Source: CAVPTL01 sp963708725
Lineage (GTDB): Bacteria; Actinomycetota; Thermoleophilia; Gaiellales; JAICJC01
Assembly: GCA_963708725.1 (NCBI GenBank)
Contig: CAVPTL010000014.1
Span: 496,001-560,000 of the forward strand
Direction: 5' to 3'
DNA length: 64,000 nucleotides
A program made the position numbers and the translations under genes. Under the pieces are notes generated by a model. It did no database searches. It saw nothing but the letters and a program-made list of their open reading frames with translations, and had not been told where the DNA came from. Shown piece after piece: positions 16,698-25,009 of this stretch; within the stretch, counting starts at the first letter, position 1; every line of letters begins with the position of its first letter.

Positions 16698-18098
16698 ATG
16701 AGCGCAGCACGCGAGACCCGCAGAGCACAATTGGCTGACGTCGGCCGTCCCCCACTGCCGGTGCCCGACGGTGAGCGACCGGCCATCTCCAAGGCGGAGT
16801 ACGAAGCCCGCATCGCGGCTCTCGAGGCGGCCGCCTCCGACGTGGATGCCGTGGTCGTCTACGCCGACCGCGAACACATCGCGAGCATGATCTACCTGTG
16901 CAACTTCGACGTCCGCTTCGAAGAGGCGCTGCTGGTGCTCGCCAACGGCCGCCGGACGCTGATCGTCGGCAAGGAAGGCGTCGGCTACGCACCGGTATCG
17001 CCACTCGATCTCGACGTCGTGTGCGCCGCCGGCCTCAGCCTGATGGGCATCGATCGCAGCGGATTTCCAACCGTGTCACAGGCGCTCGTCGATGCCGGAG
17101 TCAAGCCCGGGAGCCGCGTGGGCGTGGTCGGCTGGAAGTCGGTCGCCGCGTCTGAGTGGAGCGGCCGCTTCCCCGCGATCTACGCCCCGTCGTTCATCGT
17201 CGACACCCTGCGAGAGATCGCCGGCGGTACCGACCGGGTGGTGGACATCACCGACATCATGACCAACCCCGCGCACGGTCACCGCGCCATCAACTCGGCC
17301 GACCAGATCGCATTCTTCGAGTGGGGCACAACTCGCGCCTCTTCGTGGGTGATGACCGGGATCGACGCCGCCGCGCCGGGAGTCCGCGAACGCGAACTGT
17401 TCGAAGCGATGCCCTGGGGTGGCGAGCCAATGCCGTTCCACGCGTGTGTCCCCTCCGGCGACACGGTCCAGTGGGGGCTTCGCAGCTCGTCGGCTCGGCG
17501 GATGGAACTCGGAGATGCCAGCGTTCTGTGCATCGGCCTGTGGGGCGCCAACTGCGCCCGCGGCGGCCTACTGGCGGCATCGTCGGACGACCTTCCGTCC
17601 CGCAGCGACGGCTATATCGAGCGGCTGGTGGCGCCCTACTGGCTGTCGATGGTCGCCTGGTACGAGCAGCTGGCCGTCGGAGTGCCGGGTGGCGACGTGT
17701 ACGCCGCCGTGCACTCGAGCCTGGCCGACGCCGAGTTTGAGCCCGCGCTCAACCCCGGCCACCTGATCTCCTACGAGGAGTGGATGAACTCGCCGATCCG
17801 CGACGGGTCGGAGGATCTGATCGCAAGCGGCATGGTGATCCAATCCGACATCATCCCAACCGGAATCCGGCCCGGCTGGACGACCAACTGCGAGGACACC
17901 GTCGTCATCGCCGACGCCAACCTGCGCGGTGAGCTGGCCGAGCGCCACCCGGAGCTGTGGGCGCGGGTGCAGGGCACCCGGGCATACATCGCCACCCTCG
18001 GTGTCGAGCTCAGCGAGGACGTGCTGCCGATCTCGACCACCGCACTTCATCTCCAGCCGTTTTGGCTCAGCTCGAACCTGGCCATGGCCGTCCGGTGA
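16698..18098 (+). CDS. M24 (creatinase/aminopeptidase P)-like protein with degenerate metal site
   Basis: This 466-residue protein has a creatinase-type N-terminal domain (about residues 30-180) and a pita-bread-like C-terminal domain. Some expected metal ligands remain: histidine in NPGHLIS and glutamate in NCEDTVVIAD. The two aspartates are not apparent (LCIGLWG and CARGG at the equivalent places), and the EPG glutamate is replaced in IQSDIIP. It may therefore be a pseudoenzyme or use different chemistry. It starts at ATG 16698 after GGAGG and overlaps the IlvD/Edd gene (GTGA), so it belongs to a dehydratase-SDR operon. Confidence 0.78.
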   Translation: MSAARETRRAQLADVGRPPLPVPDGERPAISKAEYEARIAALEAAASDVDAVVVYADREHIASMIYLCNFDVRFEEALLVLANGRRTLIVGKEGVGYAPVSPLDLDVVCAAGLSLMGIDRSGFPTVSQALVDAGVKPGSRVGVVGWKSVAASEWSGRFPAIYAPSFIVDTLREIAGGTDRVVDITDIMTNPAHGHRAINSADQIAFFEWGTTRASSWVMTGIDAAAPGVRERELFEAMPWGGEPMPFHACVPSGDTVQWGLRSSSARRMELGDASVLCIGLWGANCARGGLLAASSDDLPSRSDGYIERLVAPYWLSMVAWYEQLAVGVPGGDVYAAVHSSLADAEFEPALNPGHLISYEEWMNSPIRDGSEDLIASGMVIQSDIIPTGIRPGWTTNCEDTVVIADANLRGELAERHPELWARVQGTRAYIATLGVELSEDVLPISTTALHLQPFWLSSNLAMAVR

Positions 18099-19828
18099 GC
18101 GGTCTGCGAAGCGCCAACTGGTTTGGTGGAGACGAGCACTACTCGTTCATCCACCGCTCGTGGATGAAGTCGCAGGGCTTCGCCGCCGACGTCTTCGACG
18201 GCAAGCCCGTGATCGGCATCTGTAACTCGTGGAGCGAGCTCACCAACTGCAACGCCCACCTGCGGCTGGTGGCCGAGGCCGTCAAGCGCGGGGTGTGGGA
18301 GGCGGGCGGCCTGCCGCTCGAGTTCCCGACGATCTCGCTGGGCGAGCCGTTCATGAAGCCGACCACGATGATGTACCGAAACCTGATGGCGATGGATGTC
18401 GAGGAGAGCCTGCGGGCAAATCCCGTCGATGGCGTCGTGCTCCTGTGTGGGTGTGACAAAACCACCCCGGCCCAGCTGATGGGTGCGGCCAGCGCTGACA
18501 TCCCCGCGATCATGGTCACCGGCGGCCCGATGCTGAAGGGCCGCTGGCGCGACGAGGAGATCGGGTCGGGAACCGACGCGTTTCGGCTGCTCGACCTCAA
18601 ACGCCAGGGAAAGATCACCGACGAGGAGATGACCGAGATCGAGGGCTGCCTGTCGCGCAGCGCCGGTCACTGCATGGTGATGGGTACCGCCAGCACCATG
18701 ACCAGCATCGCCGAGGCGCTGGGCATGACGCTCACCGGCTCGGCCGCGATCCCCGCCCCCGACTCGCGCCGCTACGAGCTCGCCCATCGCAGTGGCCGCC
18801 GCGCCGTGGAGCTGGCACTCGAGGGCGTGCGCCCATCCTCGATCATGACCGAGGCCGCGTTCCACAATGCGATGCGGGTGAACGCCGCCATCGGCGGCTC
18901 GACCAATGCGGTGATCCATCTGGTCGCGCTGGCCAACCGGCTGGGGGTCAAGTTCGAGCTGGAGCAGTTCGACGAGATCGCCCGAACGACGCCGTACCTG
19001 GTCAACGTCAAGCCGTCGGGCGAGTATCTGATGGAAGACTTCTATTACGCGGGAGGGGTGCCGGCGGTGATGCGGGAGCTGGGCGAGCTGCTCGAGACCT
19101 CCGCACCGACGGTGACCGGAAAGACCGTCGCCGAGAACGTCGCGTCGGCCACTGTCCATAACCGCGACGTGATCCGACCGGTCGATGACCCGCTTCGGGC
19201 CGAGGGCGGCACCGTCGTTCTGCGCGGGAACCTTGCCCCGCGCGGCGCGGTGTTGAAGACGACCGCCGCATCGGAGCACCTGCTCAGCCACACCGGCCGC
19301 GCGCTTGTCTTCTCTGATCGCACCGAGCTGCTCGACCACATCGACGATCCCGACCTCGATGTCGACGCCGACACGGTGTTGGTGCTCCAAAACGCCGGCC
19401 CGCGGGGTGCCCCCGGCATGCCCGAGTGGGGCCAGCTGCCGATTCCAGCAAAGCTCTTGGCCGCCGGGATAACCGACATGGTGCGGATCTCGGATGCGCG
19501 CATGAGCGGCACCTCGTATGGCACGGTCGTGTTGCACGTCGCGCCGGAATCGGCGGTCGGCGGCCCGCTGGCAGCCGTTCGCACCGGGGACGAGATCCGG
19601 CTGGACGTGGCCTCACGGACACTCGATCTGCTGGTGCCCGCCGAGGAGATCGCTCGCCGGCTCGACGAGTGGGAGCCGCCAAAACAGATCTACAGCCGTG
19701 GCTACGGACGGTTGTTCCTCGAGCACGTAACCCAGGCCGACGAGGGCTGTGACTTCGACTTCCTGGTCGGTGACGGGGTCGAGAGCCGCGATATCGGCGC
19801 CGAGTATGCGAGGATCGGACACTCATGA
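18095..19828 (+). CDS. IlvD/Edd-family dehydratase, pentonate/sugar-acid type
   Basis: This 577-residue dehydratase has the iron-sulfur cluster motif GCDKTTPAQ, AGHCMVMGTASTM with the second cluster cysteine, and NAAIGGSTNAVIHL. The N-terminus WFGGDEHYSFIHRSWMK resembles the L-arabinonate/D-xylonate dehydratase branch more than branched-chain DHAD. It would dehydrate an aldonic acid to a 2-keto-3-deoxy acid in the cytosol. GTG 18095 overlaps the upstream stop. An SDR overlaps its end and a lactonase gene follows, which supports a sugar-acid route. Its true substrate needs an assay to fix; branched-chain synthesis is unlikely in this setting. Confidence 0.9.
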   Translation: MSGLRSANWFGGDEHYSFIHRSWMKSQGFAADVFDGKPVIGICNSWSELTNCNAHLRLVAEAVKRGVWEAGGLPLEFPTISLGEPFMKPTTMMYRNLMAMDVEESLRANPVDGVVLLCGCDKTTPAQLMGAASADIPAIMVTGGPMLKGRWRDEEIGSGTDAFRLLDLKRQGKITDEEMTEIEGCLSRSAGHCMVMGTASTMTSIAEALGMTLTGSAAIPAPDSRRYELAHRSGRRAVELALEGVRPSSIMTEAAFHNAMRVNAAIGGSTNAVIHLVALANRLGVKFELEQFDEIARTTPYLVNVKPSGEYLMEDFYYAGGVPAVMRELGELLETSAPTVTGKTVAENVASATVHNRDVIRPVDDPLRAEGGTVVLRGNLAPRGAVLKTTAASEHLLSHTGRALVFSDRTELLDHIDDPDLDVDADTVLVLQNAGPRGAPGMPEWGQLPIPAKLLAAGITDMVRISDARMSGTSYGTVVLHVAPESAVGGPLAAVRTGDEIRLDVASRTLDLLVPAEEIARRLDEWEPPKQIYSRGYGRLFLEHVTQADEGCDFDFLVGDGVESRDIGAEYARIGHS

Positions 19829-20511
19829 TCATGCAGGGCAAAAACGCACTGGTGACCGGCTCGTCACGCGGGGTCGGCGCCGCGGTCGCCGAGGTGCTGG
19901 CCGAGCAGGGCGCGCACGTGATCTGCCACGGCCGCACCGAGCAATCGGCTCGAACAACGGCCGATCGGATCGGCGGCTCGGCGGTGTGGGGCGAGCTCGA
20001 CACGGTCGATTCGGTGCGGGCGATCGCGCGCCAGGTGCTCGACCAGGTCGACGAGCTGCACGCACTCGTCCACAGCGCCGCGACCCTCGAGGTCGATACG
20101 CTGGCCGACGTCACCGACGAGCACCTCGACAGCTCGTTTGCCGTCAACGTCAAGGCGCCGATCTTCCTGACCCAGGCGCTGCTCGAGCCGCTTCGCCGTG
20201 CCCGCGCCCGGATCGTCGTGGTCTCCTCGACCGAGGGCCAGCTCGCGCGGGGGATGCCCGGCGGCTCGCTGTCCTACCGGGTCTCGAAGACGGCGGTACA
20301 CGCGTTTGTGTCCAATGCCGCCGCCGAGCTCTCGGCTGACGGCATCACGGTCAACGCCGTTCACCCCGGCTGGGTCAAGACCGACATGGGCGGCGGTAGC
20401 GCCGTGATCACGCCGCGCGAGGCCGGTGAGAACGTCGCCTGGCTGGCGAGCTTCCCCGAGGCGGGGCCCAACGGCCGGTACTACTTTGAGCGCCGCGAAA
20501 TTCCCTGGTAG
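19825..20511 (+). CDS. Short-chain dehydrogenase/reductase (SDR)
   Basis: This 228-residue SDR has VTGSSRGVG for cofactor binding, a VHSAATL loop in place of the usual NNAG, catalytic serines in VVVSSTEG, and YRVSKTA. It starts at ATG 19825, overlapping the dehydratase stop, and is the last gene of the M24-like/IlvD/SDR operon. A carbonyl-reductase-like oxidoreduction of the same pathway is likely. It converges on the lactonase gene with a one-base gap. Confidence 0.9.
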   Translation: MIMQGKNALVTGSSRGVGAAVAEVLAEQGAHVICHGRTEQSARTTADRIGGSAVWGELDTVDSVRAIARQVLDQVDELHALVHSAATLEVDTLADVTDEHLDSSFAVNVKAPIFLTQALLEPLRRARARIVVVSSTEGQLARGMPGGSLSYRVSKTAVHAFVSNAAAELSADGITVNAVHPGWVKTDMGGGSAVITPREAGENVAWLASFPEAGPNGRYYFERREIPW

Positions 20512-20512
20512 G

Positions 20513-21403
20513 TCAGCCCGCGAACCGGGAGGCCTGGAGACCGCGCGCGCCGGTGGAGGCTTTGAACAGGCCGCCGGCCTGAGTGGCCGCGGCCTCCGCC
20601 GGATCGACTCCAATCGAGGCGGTGGTGATGTAGAGATCGGCCAGCCCGGGGCCGCCAAACGAGCAGCTCGTCACCTGGGCGGCCGGGACGTCGATCACTG
20701 CCAGAAGATCGCCGCTCGGCGAGTAGCGGCGTACCGCGCTTCCACCCCAAAACGCCACCCACAGACAGCCGTCGGAATCGACCGTCATGCCGTCGGGCGC
20801 GTCGTCCGGCGTTCCGGCGTCGAACAGGTCACGGCGGCGCGATGCCTCTCCCGTGATCGGGTCGAAGTCCATCACGCTGACTTTGCAGTCGACCGTGTCG
20901 ATGTAATACATCGCTGTCCCCGGCGGCGACCAGCCAAGGCCGTTGGAGATGGTGATTCCCGACAGTACCGAGCGCACCGACAGGTCGTTGTCCAGGACGT
21001 ACAGCGATCCGCTCGGGTCGGTCTCCGAGTAGGCCATGCTGCCGGCCCAGAACCGCCCGGTGGGGTCGCACTTGCCGTCGTTCATGCGGTTCGCGTCGCT
21101 CCCGCCTTCGGGCTCGGCGATGGTTTCGACCTCGGCGACTCCCCCCGCCATCGAGACGAACGCGAACCCGTTGAGGGTGGCCGCCACCAGCCCACCCTGC
21201 TCCCTGACGGCGACGGCGGTCACGCCCCCGTCGACGGTGACGGCGATATCGGTACCGGTGCGGGGGTCGAACCGGTGGATCTCGTTGGTGTCGATGTCGA
21301 CCCACAGGAGGCCCTGGTGCTCGGCATCCCAGATCGGCCCTTCGCCGAGCGACGCGCGAGCGTCGAGCACGAGTTCGCAGGGGATGTGGACGGGTGATGC
21401 CAT
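20513..21403 (-). CDS. SMP-30/gluconolactonase-family lactonase
   Basis: This protein of about 296 residues is a six-bladed propeller of the SMP-30/gluconolactonase/LRE family. The metal-ligand segments are present: LGEGPIWD (Glu), NRMNDGKCDPTGRFWAGSM (Asn), SNGLGWS (Asn) and DAPDGMTVD (Asp). It hydrolyses a sugar lactone to the aldonic acid that the nearby dehydratases can use. ATG 21403 gives a compact start; ATG 21421 is also in frame, and neither has a clear ribosome-binding site. It is divergent from the isomerase-like gene at 21461. Confidence 0.92.
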   Translation of the reverse strand: MASPVHIPCELVLDARASLGEGPIWDAEHQGLLWVDIDTNEIHRFDPRTGTDIAVTVDGGVTAVAVREQGGLVAATLNGFAFVSMAGGVAEVETIAEPEGGSDANRMNDGKCDPTGRFWAGSMAYSETDPSGSLYVLDNDLSVRSVLSGITISNGLGWSPPGTAMYYIDTVDCKVSVMDFDPITGEASRRRDLFDAGTPDDAPDGMTVDSDGCLWVAFWGGSAVRRYSPSGDLLAVIDVPAAQVTSCSFGGPGLADLYITTASIGVDPAEAAATQAGGLFKASTGARGLQASRFAG

Positions 21404-21460
21404 GGGCTTCGAAGTGACCATATCTGATTCGCAGACACACGCTGCAGGAGGAGTTGCACA

Positions 21461-22462
21461 ATGAAGACGAGCCTGGGAATCTGGGCGTTCGGACCGATGG
21501 TGACCCGCTTTGTACCCGGTGGCTATCAGCCCGAGTACGCCGCCGAGACCACGGCCGGACACGTGGCGCGGGCGGTCGCCGGCCTCGGTGACCTGATCGA
21601 CGACTACGAGTTTCACTACCCGCAGGAGCTCAATCGCGAAAACCTCGCCGAGGTGCAGGAGGCGCTGGCCGGGCACGGCATCTACGCCGTCGCGTTGGGC
21701 ACGCATCTCAATCCGCGTAACGGCAAGGGTGCGCTGTCGTCACCCGACGACAGCATCCGCGACGCGGCTATCGCCGAGGCGCTGGAGGGTGCCGACCTGG
21801 CTGCCGAGCTGGGCGCCCAGCTGATCCTGTGGCCGGGCATCGAGGGCTACAACTATCCCTTCCAGACTCCGTATCGCGAGGCCTGGAAGCGCTTCATCGA
21901 CGGCGTCGAGGTGATCGCACGCCGCTGCGACGAGCGCGGGATCAAGCTCTTTCTCGAGCACAAGAACTCCGAGCCGGCGATGAAGATCCACATGCAGAAC
22001 ATCGGGATGACGCTGCATGTGATCCACACGCTGCGCGCGCGGGGCGTCACCAACGTGCAGGTGAACATGGACTGGCAGCACCTGTTGATGAACGGCGAGA
22101 ACCTGGCCGAGTACGCGGCGCTGCTCGACGCCGAAGGGCTGCTCGGCCACCAGCATGCCAACTCGGGCTGGGGCACGTTCGACGACGACAACATGGTCGG
22201 CACGACGGCGTTCATGGAGACGATCGAGCTGGCTGTGGAGCTGCGCCGAGCCGGGTATGGCGATCACGGTGAGCGGCTCGGCTTCGACCTCTATCCGTAC
22301 ACCGAGAACCAGGTCGATGCGGTGCGGCGGTCGGTGATCCAGTGGCGATTCATCGAAAAGATCGCGGCCCGGATCGACGAGGCCGCCCTGGCCGAAGCCC
22401 AGCAGCGCAAGGACGCGGTGGCGGCCTACACCCTCGTCTACACCGCACTCGGGGGTGAATAG
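21461..22462 (+). CDS. Xylose isomerase-like TIM-barrel protein (sugar isomerase/epimerase family)
   Basis: This 333-residue protein has the AP-endonuclease-2/xylose isomerase TIM-barrel pattern. Putative metal ligands are in KLFLEHKNSEP (Glu), VNMDWQH (Asp), LLGHQHANSG (His) and GFDLYPY (Asp). A strong AGGAGG lies before ATG 21461. It probably isomerises or epimerises a sugar or keto-sugar in the cytosol. The gene ends GGT-GAA-TAG, which resembles the GGTGAATAA edge of the palindromic repeats that follow. The substrate is unknown. Confidence 0.85.
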   Translation: MKTSLGIWAFGPMVTRFVPGGYQPEYAAETTAGHVARAVAGLGDLIDDYEFHYPQELNRENLAEVQEALAGHGIYAVALGTHLNPRNGKGALSSPDDSIRDAAIAEALEGADLAAELGAQLILWPGIEGYNYPFQTPYREAWKRFIDGVEVIARRCDERGIKLFLEHKNSEPAMKIHMQNIGMTLHVIHTLRARGVTNVQVNMDWQHLLMNGENLAEYAALLDAEGLLGHQHANSGWGTFDDDNMVGTTAFMETIELAVELRRAGYGDHGERLGFDLYPYTENQVDAVRRSVIQWRFIEKIAARIDEAALAEAQQRKDAVAAYTLVYTALGGE

Positions 22463-22470
22463 CGCTCCCC

Positions 22471-22654
22471 AGATTATTCACCGCAGGTGAATAATCTGTG
22501 CCTGGCTCCAATTACTTCACGCAGTGAATAATTGGTGCCTGGCACTTTACGCTCGCCAGCCCACCAGAGACGGGCCTCGATCGCCGAACACGAGGGAGCC
22601 AGGCACCCTCTATTCACCTCCGGTGAATAACGGTGCCAGGCACCGTTATTCACC
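22471..22654. repeat. Compound palindromic repeat cluster (copy 2, MITE-like)
   Basis: The 184-bp block contains several hairpins: 12-bp arms with a GCA loop at 22471-22497, an imperfect stem at 22508-22535 ending in GGTGCCTGGCAC, an 8-bp-arm stem with a TCC loop at 22611-22629, and a perfect 16-bp-arm palindrome (GGTGAATAACGGTGCC, central A) at 22622-22654. The left part (about 22473-22509) aligns imperfectly with the reverse complement of the right part (about 22595-22650), so the block has long terminal inverted repeats that are themselves hairpins. No open reading frame of note lies inside. Confidence 0.85.
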
Positions 22655-23278
22655 GCGGTACGGGGCGAGCAGCTGTTCCAGTTGCTCGGCGACGCGGCGC
22701 ACCGCGTCGGGGTCGTCGCCCGCCAGTGCACCACCCAGGCCAACCGCGACGGCGCCGTTCTTGAGGTATTCGGCGGCGGTCTCGACCGCGATCCCCCCGG
22801 TCGGCACCATTCGCAGATGCGGGTAGGGCGCGAGCAGGTCGCGCAGGTAGCGCGGCCCCAGCGCCCCCGCGGGGAAGACCTTGACCAGGTCGGCTCCCTG
22901 CTCGACCGCGGTCACGATCTCGGTGGGCGAGAAGGCGCCGGGGATGTACAGCCGGTCGGCGCCGGTTGCCACCGCCAGCACCCGGGCCGAGAACGTCGGT
23001 GCGACCAGGAATGACGCGCCCGCCTCGAGCGCCTGCGCCGCCAGGTCGGGTGCGGTCACGGTGCCCGCGCCGAGCAGCACACCCTCGGGCAGATTCCTGG
23101 CGTACGAGCGGATCAGTTCGACCGCCGAGGGCGTCGTGAAGCTGACCTCGATCACGCGCACGTTGGCCGCGATCAGCCCGTCGATGGTGCGCACCGCGGC
23201 TTCTCGCGACTCGCCGCGGATGATCGCAACCAGCCGTTCCGACTCGATAACGGACAGTGCGGTGGCGCGGTCGATCAT
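22646..23278 (-). CDS. eda: KDPG/KHG aldolase (2-keto-3-deoxy-6-phosphogluconate aldolase)
   Basis: This 210-residue class I aldolase has RG at residues 21-22, the catalytic Glu44 in VIEVSF, GAGTV near residue 70, and the Schiff-base Lys133 in LVKVFPAG, all at the usual family positions. It cleaves KDPG to pyruvate and glyceraldehyde 3-phosphate, the last step of the Entner-Doudoroff-type route. Its ATG (CAT at 23276-23278) overlaps the stop of the KDG kinase gene, so both are one operon. Its last two residues and TAA stop (22646-22648) are encoded by the edge of a palindromic repeat. Confidence 0.95.
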   Translation of the reverse strand: MIDRATALSVIESERLVAIIRGESREAAVRTIDGLIAANVRVIEVSFTTPSAVELIRSYARNLPEGVLLGAGTVTAPDLAAQALEAGASFLVAPTFSARVLAVATGADRLYIPGAFSPTEIVTAVEQGADLVKVFPAGALGPRYLRDLLAPYPHLRMVPTGGIAVETAAEYLKNGAVAVGLGGALAGDDPDAVRRVAEQLEQLLAPYRGE

Positions 23279-24270
23279 CGGTCGAGCTCCCTCTGGTTGG
23301 TGATCACGGCATGAACCTCGCTGGCGGTGAACGGAGAGTGGTCACCAAACACCGTGGTCTTGAGGGCGGCAAGGGCACACCCGAACCGCAGCGCGTCGGC
23401 GTCGCCCATGTCCTCGAGCAGTCCGTAGACGAGTCCGGCCAGGAAGGCATCTCCGGCGCCGATGCGGTCGACGACAACCGACGGGAACGCCGCTGCTTCG
23501 ATCACGTCTCCCGACGCGGTGCGCGCGATCGCGCCGGCCGCGCCGCGGGTGACCACCACCAGCTTTGCCCCACTCGCGTAAGCCGCCGCGAACTCGGTGA
23601 GCGCGGCGTGAATGTCGTCGGTTGGGATGTCGAACACCACCGGCAGGTCGGCGCTGCTCACAACCGCGACCGTGGCGTGCTCGAGCAGTTCGGTCATCGC
23701 GGTGCGGGCGGCCTGCGCACTCCACAGCCGGGCGCGGTGGTTGACGTCGATCACAACCGCGGCGCCTGCCGCCGTCGCGGCCCGCGCGAACTCGAGCGCC
23801 ACCGACGCACAGTGCCTGGAGAGGGCCGGTGTGATGCCCGATACCACGGCGAATCGGGCGTGCTCCAAGACCTGGGGCTCAAAGCTCGCGTGCAGGCTGA
23901 ATGCACTGCCCGAACGGTCGTAGACAACCGTCGTCGGACGGGGGGACGATCCGAACTCCACGAAGTAGAGCCCGACGCGGCCAGTTTCGGTCAGGGCCAC
24001 GCCACTCGTGTCGACACCCACCGCCGTGAGGTCGTCACGAATCTTTCGGCCGAGCGCGTTGTCGGGCAACGCACTCACCCACGCGGTCGCCACGCCGAGG
24101 TTTGCAAGGGCCACCGCGACGTTTGATTCGGCCCCGCCGATCTGGACGTCGAGCGTGCGCGCGAGCCCGAGCCGGGCCGTCGACGGTGTGGACAGCCGCA
24201 ACATCGCCTCGCCCAACGTGACGACGGAGGCATGGTTGGGGTACAGTCGAGACGGCACAGCGTATGCCAT
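23275..24270 (-). CDS. kdgK: PfkB-family sugar kinase, 2-keto-3-deoxygluconate kinase-like
   Basis: This is a PfkB/ribokinase-family kinase of up to 331 residues with GGAESNVAVALANLG near the N-terminus and the C-terminal ATP/catalytic motif DRIGAGDAF. Paired with KDPG aldolase, it most likely phosphorylates 2-keto-3-deoxygluconate to KDPG. The ATG at 24270 leaves only 10 bases to the divergent regulator and lies inside operator candidate B, so the true start may be further in, before VVTLGEAMLRLS. It completes the pathway lactonase, dehydratase, kinase, aldolase. Confidence 0.9.
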   Translation of the reverse strand: MAYAVPSRLYPNHASVVTLGEAMLRLSTPSTARLGLARTLDVQIGGAESNVAVALANLGVATAWVSALPDNALGRKIRDDLTAVGVDTSGVALTETGRVGLYFVEFGSSPRPTTVVYDRSGSAFSLHASFEPQVLEHARFAVVSGITPALSRHCASVALEFARAATAAGAAVVIDVNHRARLWSAQAARTAMTELLEHATVAVVSSADLPVVFDIPTDDIHAALTEFAAAYASGAKLVVVTRGAAGAIARTASGDVIEAAAFPSVVVDRIGAGDAFLAGLVYGLLEDMGDADALRFGCALAALKTTVFGDHSPFTASEVHAVITNQRELDR

Positions 24271-24280
24271 CCTACCGGTG
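24261..24280. promoter_or_regulatory. Candidate FCD/GntR operator B
   Basis: The reverse complement of this stretch contains GGTAGGATGGCATAC, matching operator candidate A at 14 of 15 positions. It lies directly upstream of the FCD regulator start (24281) and over the annotated kdgK start codon. This suggests autoregulation and control of kdgK and eda. Confidence 0.55.
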
Positions 24281-25009
24281 ATGGGTGAGATGTCGTCTTT
24301 TCAACGCGTCAAGCGAGAGCCGAAGCTCTCGGACAAGGTTGCGACCCTGCTGCTCGAGCGGATCACGAGCGGCGAGCTGACGCCCGGCGAGAAGCTGCCG
24401 TCCGAGCGGGATCTTGGCCTCCAGCTGGGAGTCTCGCGCACCGTCATTCGTGAGGCGGTGCGGGTGCTCGTGGCCAAGGGGGTCATAGACGCGCGCAGCG
24501 GCAGCGGCCTGCACGTCGCCACCGTCGAGGCGTCGGCGGTGTCAGAGCAGATGAACCTGTTTTTGATGGGGCGAAACCTGAACGGCTACGAGGACATCCA
24601 CGAGGTGAGGGTGGTGGTCGAGGTGCACGTCGCCGGCCTCGCCGCCGAGATGGCCACCGCCGAGGATGTGGCCCGCATGTCGGAGGTATGTGAGCTGCTC
24701 ACGACCCAGCTCGATGACGTCGAGGCGGCTTCGCGGTCGGACGTGGAGTTTCATCGAGCGATTGCCCAGACCAGCCACAACCCGCTGTTTCTGATCGTGC
24801 TCGACTCGATCGGCGATGTGATGCTCGACATCCGCCGAACGACGCTTCGCATTCCCGGGCGGCTCGAGGCCGGGCTGGTCGCCCACCGCCGGATCCTCAA
24901 GCGGATCGAAAAACACGATGTGAAGGGGGCGCGAGAAGAGATGCGCTTACACCTGGCAGACGCTGAGCTCGCGTGGCACAAGCTCGACCACACGACGGAG
25001 GACGCGTGA
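24281..25009 (+). CDS. GntR-family regulator with FCD effector domain
   Basis: This 242-residue regulator has an N-terminal winged helix (LTPGEKLPSERDLGLQLGVS, then RTVIREAVRVL) and an FCD all-helical effector domain. The metal/ligand residues are visible in DVEFHRAIAQTSHN and near RILKRIEKHD. Such proteins often sense sugar acids or keto acids and repress their catabolic genes. It is divergent from kdgK and eda and co-directional with the amidotransferase-like gene, which overlaps its stop. ATG 24290 is an alternative start. A similar motif in front of the permease/dehydratase promoters suggests a wider local regulon. Confidence 0.92.
   Translation: MGEMSSFQRVKREPKLSDKVATLLLERITSGELTPGEKLPSERDLGLQLGVSRTVIREAVRVLVAKGVIDARSGSGLHVATVEASAVSEQMNLFLMGRNLNGYEDIHEVRVVVEVHVAGLAAEMATAEDVARMSEVCELLTTQLDDVEAASRSDVEFHRAIAQTSHNPLFLIVLDSIGDVMLDIRRTTLRIPGRLEAGLVAHRRILKRIEKHDVKGAREEMRLHLADAELAWHKLDHTTEDA

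Noticed and set aside
18047..19537. A 496-codon minus-strand frame opposite the IlvD/Edd dehydratase
   Set aside because: It is rich in His, Arg and Gly and has no motifs, while the plus strand encodes the iron-sulfur dehydratase. It is a shadow frame.
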